Assembly: GCA_009768925.2 (NCBI GenBank)
Contig: VHIT02000018.1
Coordinates: 372,001-436,000 of the forward strand
Direction: 5' to 3'
Source: Cryptosporidium bovis
Lineage: Eukaryota; Apicomplexa; Conoidasida; Eucoccidiorida; Cryptosporidiidae
Length of the DNA: 64,000 bases
Shown: piece by piece, positions 60,112 through 64,000 of the stretch
How positions within the stretch are numbered: position 1 is the first letter of the stretch
Layout of the letters: each line of letters begins with the position of its first letter
The notes under the pieces: model-generated
Seen by the model: only the letters and a program-made list of their open reading frames with translations
The model's database searches: none
What the model was told of the DNA's origin: nothing
Program-made: the position numbers and the translations under genes

Positions 60112-60464
60112 TTAATAAGTAAATGGTATATACTATTTTAATTCTTTTGTTATTATTTTAGATTAATGTATTTACTTCATTCATACCACGTTCATTAATT
60201 TTGTTTTCGTACTGTCATTTATCCACTAAAATATTTATACTTTGTGTGTACACACGGTTCGAAGTGAAAGAATACAACAATAATAGAAAAAAAACTGTTT
60301 AGCTGTTTCTTTTATGTTATTTTATAGAACATTTTAATATTATAGAAATAAGACAATAATAACAATAACAATAAAATAATAATAATAATGTTAAAAAGTG
60401 ATATACTGTTGTACTAACTAATAAAACTATCTTTTTTGATTTCTAAATAAAAAAAGTAGTTCTC
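60112..60464. other. Intergenic, tandem minus-strand genes
   Basis: 353 bp including an AATAACAATAACAATAAAATAATAATAATAATG-type short repeat near 60355-60390. No gene seen. Confidence 0.5.
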
Positions 60465-61163
60465 TCATTCATTAACATCGTTTTCGTCCTCATCAATATC
60501 AATGTCACTAATATTCATTCCATTATCGTCCAAAATATATGATTGCATCTTACAATTTTCTATTGGAGTTTTCTTAATATTCATTAACTTTAAAATTAGA
60601 TAAAAAAAGAATTTTTTGTTGATAGTTTATGCAAAATATAATCAATAAGAGAATTACCATATCGTTGTTTACACATAAACTTACCCTTTCAACAAGAGCG
60701 AAATCTCCCTTAGAACACTGACTATATATTTCGCATATTAATTCTGAGACTTCTAGATCACTTTCATCCTCTATAATGGTAGAAAATCTCGATTCCATAG
60801 TTTGCATTAAAAAATCAGCCAATTCAAAAGGATCAATTTTTTTACCTTTATTTTTGATTATAAAAGAAAGAACAAATTAATTTATGAATGTATTCATTTA
60901 TTCTTAATATTTAAAGTGTATTAACTAAACCTACCTGACTGAAACATCATTATAACCTCATTAATTAATTCGTCCTTCTTCTTCAGGGAAAACCTTCCGG
61001 ACCAACCACTTTCTACAGATAAATTTAAGAGAGTCCTTAAAATTAACAACAAATATAGTATAACACTTATTTATAAATATATATAAAAAAATAAATTCAC
61101 TTACCACGTGGAAAACACTTGTTTCACACCCTGAGAAAATACCTGAAAGCGTTCAGCGTTCAT
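60465..61163 (-). CDS. TSR2: TSR2, pre-rRNA processing protein and eS26 chaperone, four exons
   Basis: Exons are 61105-61163, 60935-61035, 60685-60845 and 60465-60587. Introns are 69, 89 and 97 nt with donors GTAAGT, GTAGGT and GTAAGT. Phases agree throughout and give 147 residues. The product starts MNAERFQVFSQGVKQVFSTW. The family signature is spread over exons 1-3: W..L-x-x-SVESGWSGRFSLKKK, then IDPFELADFLMQTMESRF and IIEDESDLEVSELICEIYSQ (human: [20 protein letters not shown], then [20 protein letters not shown]). An acidic tail (DIDIDEDENDVNE) matches the family. TSR2 binds ribosomal protein eS26 and hands it to pre-40S particles. No single exon is over 161 nt, so the gene is easily missed. 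An E2F-like site is 98 bp upstream of the ATG. Confidence 0.92.
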
Positions 61164-61260
61164 TTTATTCCACTGTAGAAAATAATCTAAAAATTAAGTA
61201 GTTTCAATGTTTTACTTAATTCATTCCACTCCAAAATCCTTTATTTCAATTTTGACATTG

Positions 61261-61270
61261 GGCGCCAAAC
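61261..61270 (-). promoter_or_regulatory. E2F-like TTTGGCGCCC upstream of TSR2
   Basis: GGCGCC at 61261-61266; on the TSR2 strand it reads GTTTGGCGCCC, 98 bp from the ATG. It is the motif closest to a start codon in this window. Confidence 0.55.
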
Positions 61271-61275
61271 AATGT

Positions 61276-61524
61276 TTAATAATACACCTGTACACAGGTA
61301 ATTAGCATGCAATTACAAACGAAATAAAAAAGTAACAAGAAATTGTACATTAAATATGTAATTTCCAAGATCATAAACATAGGTTTGCCTTGATTTTCGC
61401 TTATATACGTTGACTTATCCAAAGAAGGTGGTAATGGACGAATAATAGTGAAGCCACAATAACAAAGAAATTTTGTCGACAATAAATAAACAATTAAATT
61501 AAAAAAATATGTGGAATTATCCAT
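61276..61524 (-). CDS. Small hydrophobic protein, 82 aa (doubtful)
   Basis: ORF from ATG 61524-61522, overlapping the stop of the upstream gene by 8 nt in another frame. It encodes two hydrophobic stretches (STYFFNLIVYLLSTKFLCYC, and a C-terminal LMYNFLLLFYFVCNCM) around a polar loop RPLPPSLDKSTYISENQG. The loop resembles a short stretch near the N-terminus of the GPI-transamidase subunit GAA1 (human PPLTQRTYMSEN), but nothing further of GAA1 follows. The overlap with the neighbour is unusual for a eukaryotic gene, so either an intron joins it to something I cannot see or it is not expressed. Confidence 0.3.
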   Translation of the reverse strand: MDNSTYFFNLIVYLLSTKFLCYCGFTIIRPLPPSLDKSTYISENQGKPMFMILEITYLMYNFLLLFYFVCNCMLITCVQVYY

Positions 61525-62164
61525 TTTCAACATAATTCTTAATTATTTTAACCTCACCACTGCCATCATAACAAACGAAATTGGAGAGTTCATTAAATTT
61601 ATCGATAATGTCTGTCTTAAGTGGAAACTCAGTATTAGTGGTACCACCACATAAGTTACCGTTATGTTCAGATTTTATGATAATATATTGAACGTAATAG
61701 TCAATATTTTTTTCAATAGTTGAAACAGTACTATACAGGATATTGTAGCTATTTTCTATGGATGTGCATAATATGAGAGATTTGTATAAGGTTAATACAC
61801 GTTTATTAGCATACATTAATTCACTTTTATCACAATTAAGGTGATTTAAAAAAGAATATTCATCATTTATCCACTTTATTGTTTTATTAATATCTGAAAA
61901 GTGATTCTTGTGAAACTGGTCGAGGAATCCCAATAACTCCACACAAAGATTTTTGATGCGATCGCAATAGTCGTTAATTATCATATAATTACTTGACTGA
62001 ATTACTCTTTCAGAGAGTTGTTTACATAAAATGTCATTTGACAAGTGTAGATTAATATTGGAGATCAGAACATTGATTACACCTATTGATCTTTGTATGA
62101 TACTTTTCAATTTATCCCAAGATTCACCTATTTCAAGGGCAACCTCTATATATGCTTCCCTCAT
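61517..62164 (-). CDS. Hypothetical helical protein, 215 aa
   Basis: The frame opens after a stop near 62225, and its first ATG is 62164-62162 (MREAYIEVALEIGESWDKLK). TTTATAG just upstream (about 62188-62194) could be a splice acceptor, so an undetected first exon is possible. The protein is almost entirely alpha-helical by pattern, with regular Leu/Ile spacing (SIIQRSIGVINVLISNINLH, CVELLGFLDQFHKNHFSDIN). No membrane span, signal peptide or Cys cluster. I do not recognise the family. Divergent to the coiled-coil gene at 62873. Confidence 0.6.
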   Translation of the reverse strand: MREAYIEVALEIGESWDKLKSIIQRSIGVINVLISNINLHLSNDILCKQLSERVIQSSNYMIINDYCDRIKNLCVELLGFLDQFHKNHFSDINKTIKWINDEYSFLNHLNCDKSELMYANKRVLTLYKSLILCTSIENSYNILYSTVSTIEKNIDYYVQYIIIKSEHNGNLCGGTTNTEFPLKTDIIDKFNELSNFVCYDGSGEVKIIKNYVENG

Positions 62165-62872
62165 TACAGTTAGATACAACTCAGTATAATTTCCACTATA
62201 AATAGGATTCAACAAAAAAAATCAGGCGATGACAAGTAATAGACGTCCTTATGTATCAAATTAAAATCATTGATGAATTCATATAGTGATAATTGTAATG
62301 TTTATTGAATCAATATTTAAATATTAGTTGTCGGTAAACTATTAAAAGATAGAGGCAAAATAAATCGTGTCAGTAAAGCTAACACGCTTTCGTTGTCTCA
62401 CTTTAAACAAAAAAATGAATATAAAATGTAAAATCTCACAAACTAATATATACCAAATATTGTTACATCTGTATCCTTACATTTTTATCGTTACTTTTTT
62501 TATTGTAACATCAAAATAATTACTAATATAAAAAATGGGGCTCAGTGATACAAGACGTAAGGCCACCTATCACACTAATTAACACGCAGTCTTACATGCA
62601 AAAATGGGTTAAAAATAAAAAAAGATCTTTAAATAGTAAAGAAATGAGGGGTAGTGATTAACTATCTAATAAAAATTTAAACCTTAATGTCATTTTAACC
62701 TTTAATGAATAGTAAAATAATAAAAGAAAAATAAGTACATATTATTTAAATTTTAAATAATAGTAATAAAAAACCACTGAAACCAGTGTAAAGATATAAT
62801 AAAAAAATCACTCTGGTTTACTTGTTTTAATTAATAAATTCGGATTAAATTTAATTTGTAAGGTGGGTAAAA
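62165..62872. other. Intergenic, divergent promoter region
   Basis: 708 bp between divergent genes. AT-rich with a CTTACATGCAAAAATGG (~62592-62608, ATGCA core). No GGCGCC-type element and no RNA gene seen. Confidence 0.4.
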
Positions 62873-64000
62873 ATGGCAACTGTAAGTGAAGCAGTTAGAA
62901 ATAGCTGGATGCATATCTTTTCCTTTGATAGTGCAATCCCAAGAAGCAAGCAAAAAGAGACGATAAGTGAGGTATTAAAGGACATAAATCGCATAAAAGA
63001 TGAGATGCAGACATTGCACTTAAGGTTTTCAGATATTGAACATGGAAAATTAGATTTATTATCCATTGAGAACGTTGAATCTCAATTTGAGAAAATGAAA
63101 CAACAATTACAACTACACACGTTATTAATAAGCGAATTAAGAAAATATCATTCAGAAATAGATGACTTAAAACACAAAGAAGAATATCGTTTGCAGGAGG
63201 AAAGAGAATTAAGGAACGAACTAAGAAAGCTAAAAAATGAATTTCAGATACTCTCAGAAACAGTAAATAACAGAAATATACTCCATAGTACCAATTTACC
63301 GGGAATAATATCAAAACTAGATAGTTTGCAAATAGATTTTGAGACATTAAGTAGTCGTGTGACAAAAAATGAAAAGTTAAAATCTGAGATGGAGAATATC
63401 AAGAGAGACGTTAATGGTTTATCAACAATCAAAAAGAATATTGATGACCAAAATTATATAATAAAACAAATGAAAGAAGATATATCGCTAATACAATCAG
63501 TTGTACACGAGGATATACCACAATTGAAGAGTGAGATACAAAGGAAAATGAATAAGACAATACAAGCAACAAATGAGCTTAAAGAGACTGTTTCTGAATT
63601 AAAAGATCAATTTAGAACAATAAATGATGAAAGAAGGCAAGACCATAATGTTATAAGCCAATTAGCAACTCAGGCGGAGCAGTTAAGAATACAAATACAA
63701 GCAGTTAAAATAAACCAAAAAGATCAATCCTCAAATAAGCTAAGGCAAGAGGAACTGGTAAATCAATGTGTTAAAAATATCGCAAAATTAGCAGAAAGTG
63801 TTAATAATTTGCAGGAAAAAATATCAAATCACTTGATAGGTTTATCAGTTTCAAAGTCAAATAATGGTTTTTCCGTTACAGGTTCTAAAAATAACTCTCA
63901 CATAAAAACTCCGATTCTTGTAAATAAAACAACACCTAAGGGTAATTATTATGAAGTTGCTTCAAATAACGAGAATTATAAAAGATTAGCAAATAAAGGC
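62873..64000 (+). CDS. Coiled-coil protein, N-terminal 376 residues (cut by window edge)
   Basis: Starts at ATG 62873 (MATVSEAVRNSWMHIFSFDS) and stays open to the right edge. From residue ~25 to ~325 the sequence is a long heptad-repeat coiled coil rich in Lys/Glu/Gln/Leu (ETISEVLKDINRIKDEMQTL, LKETVSELKDQFRTINDERR). A Ser/Asn/Thr-rich segment follows (~330-376). No signal peptide or motor/kinase motif in the visible part. A cytoskeletal or centrosomal structural role is plausible, but similarity through coiled coils alone cannot decide it. Confidence 0.75.
   Translation, partial: MATVSEAVRNSWMHIFSFDSAIPRSKQKETISEVLKDINRIKDEMQTLHLRFSDIEHGKLDLLSIENVESQFEKMKQQLQLHTLLISELRKYHSEIDDLKHKEEYRLQEERELRNELRKLKNEFQILSETVNNRNILHSTNLPGIISKLDSLQIDFETLSSRVTKNEKLKSEMENIKRDVNGLSTIKKNIDDQNYIIKQMKEDISLIQSVVHEDIPQLKSEIQRKMNKTIQATNELKETVSELKDQFRTINDERRQDHNVISQLATQAEQLRIQIQAVKINQKDQSSNKLRQEELVNQCVKNIAKLAESVNNLQEKISNHLIGLSVSKSNNGFSVTGSKNNSHIKTPILVNKTTPKGNYYEVASNNENYKRLANKG

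Noticed and set aside
62851-63432. Three minus-strand ORFs opposite the coiled-coil gene
   Set aside because: Antisense shadows of a Lys/Glu-rich coiled coil, giving spurious Phe/Leu-rich frames.
1-64000. CRISPR arrays, transposons, rRNA genes, integrated viral sequence
   Set aside because: No spaced direct repeats, transposase or reverse transcriptase motifs, rRNA signatures or virus-like genes were seen on either strand.

Overview
The window is a gene-dense, AT-rich (roughly 70-75% A+T by eye) eukaryotic nuclear sequence. Short GT-AG introns (57-143 nt), compact intergenic regions, Asn-rich inserts, an SF-assemblin gene and E2F-like/TGCATG promoter motifs point to an apicomplexan, most likely Cryptosporidium. 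That assignment is inference; no species marker was searched. I support 31 protein-coding genes (two cut by the window edges) and one tRNA. Nine genes need introns (14 in total), several of which hide first or last exons too short to stand out as ORFs.

Layout: 1-9 kb holds a gamma-tubulin complex protein (partial), eIF2B epsilon, an RRM protein, a small unknown and the nucleolar protein EBP2. 9-18.4 kb holds a Thr/Gln-rich protein, a putatively myristoylated protein, a NUS1-like cis-prenyltransferase subunit, RBMX2/IST3 (RES complex), STK19 and an unknown. 18.7-30.1 kb holds a transportin-3/importin-13 karyopherin, a WD40 (aladin-like) protein, exosome MTR3, KAE1/OSGEP and PUS10. 30.4-42.2 kb holds tRNA-Gln(UUG), an active-site-complete myotubularin phosphatase, Derlin, proteasome RPN6, an unknown two-exon gene, AAMP/SQT1 and SF-assemblin. 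43.1-58.4 kb is the accessory part: two related secreted ankyrin proteins with a C-terminal membrane anchor, a PDI-like protein without CxxC sites that ends in RDEL, and a ~2,500-residue ankyrin/multi-membrane-span protein. 58.9-64 kb holds a possible F-box-like protein, TSR2 (four exons), two small unknowns and a coiled-coil protein running off the right edge.

Two themes link genes. Many act on RNA or translation (eIF2B epsilon, EBP2, TSR2, MTR3, PUS10, KAE1, RBMX2, tRNA-Gln). Four neighbouring genes at 43-58 kb carry signal peptides and look like a lineage-specific secretory or membrane set. Many promoters share a GC palindrome, TTTGGCGC(C), resembling an E2F/DP site. Exact GGCGCC occurs at least six times, all intergenic, where about 0.5 would be expected in 64 kb at about 28% GC.
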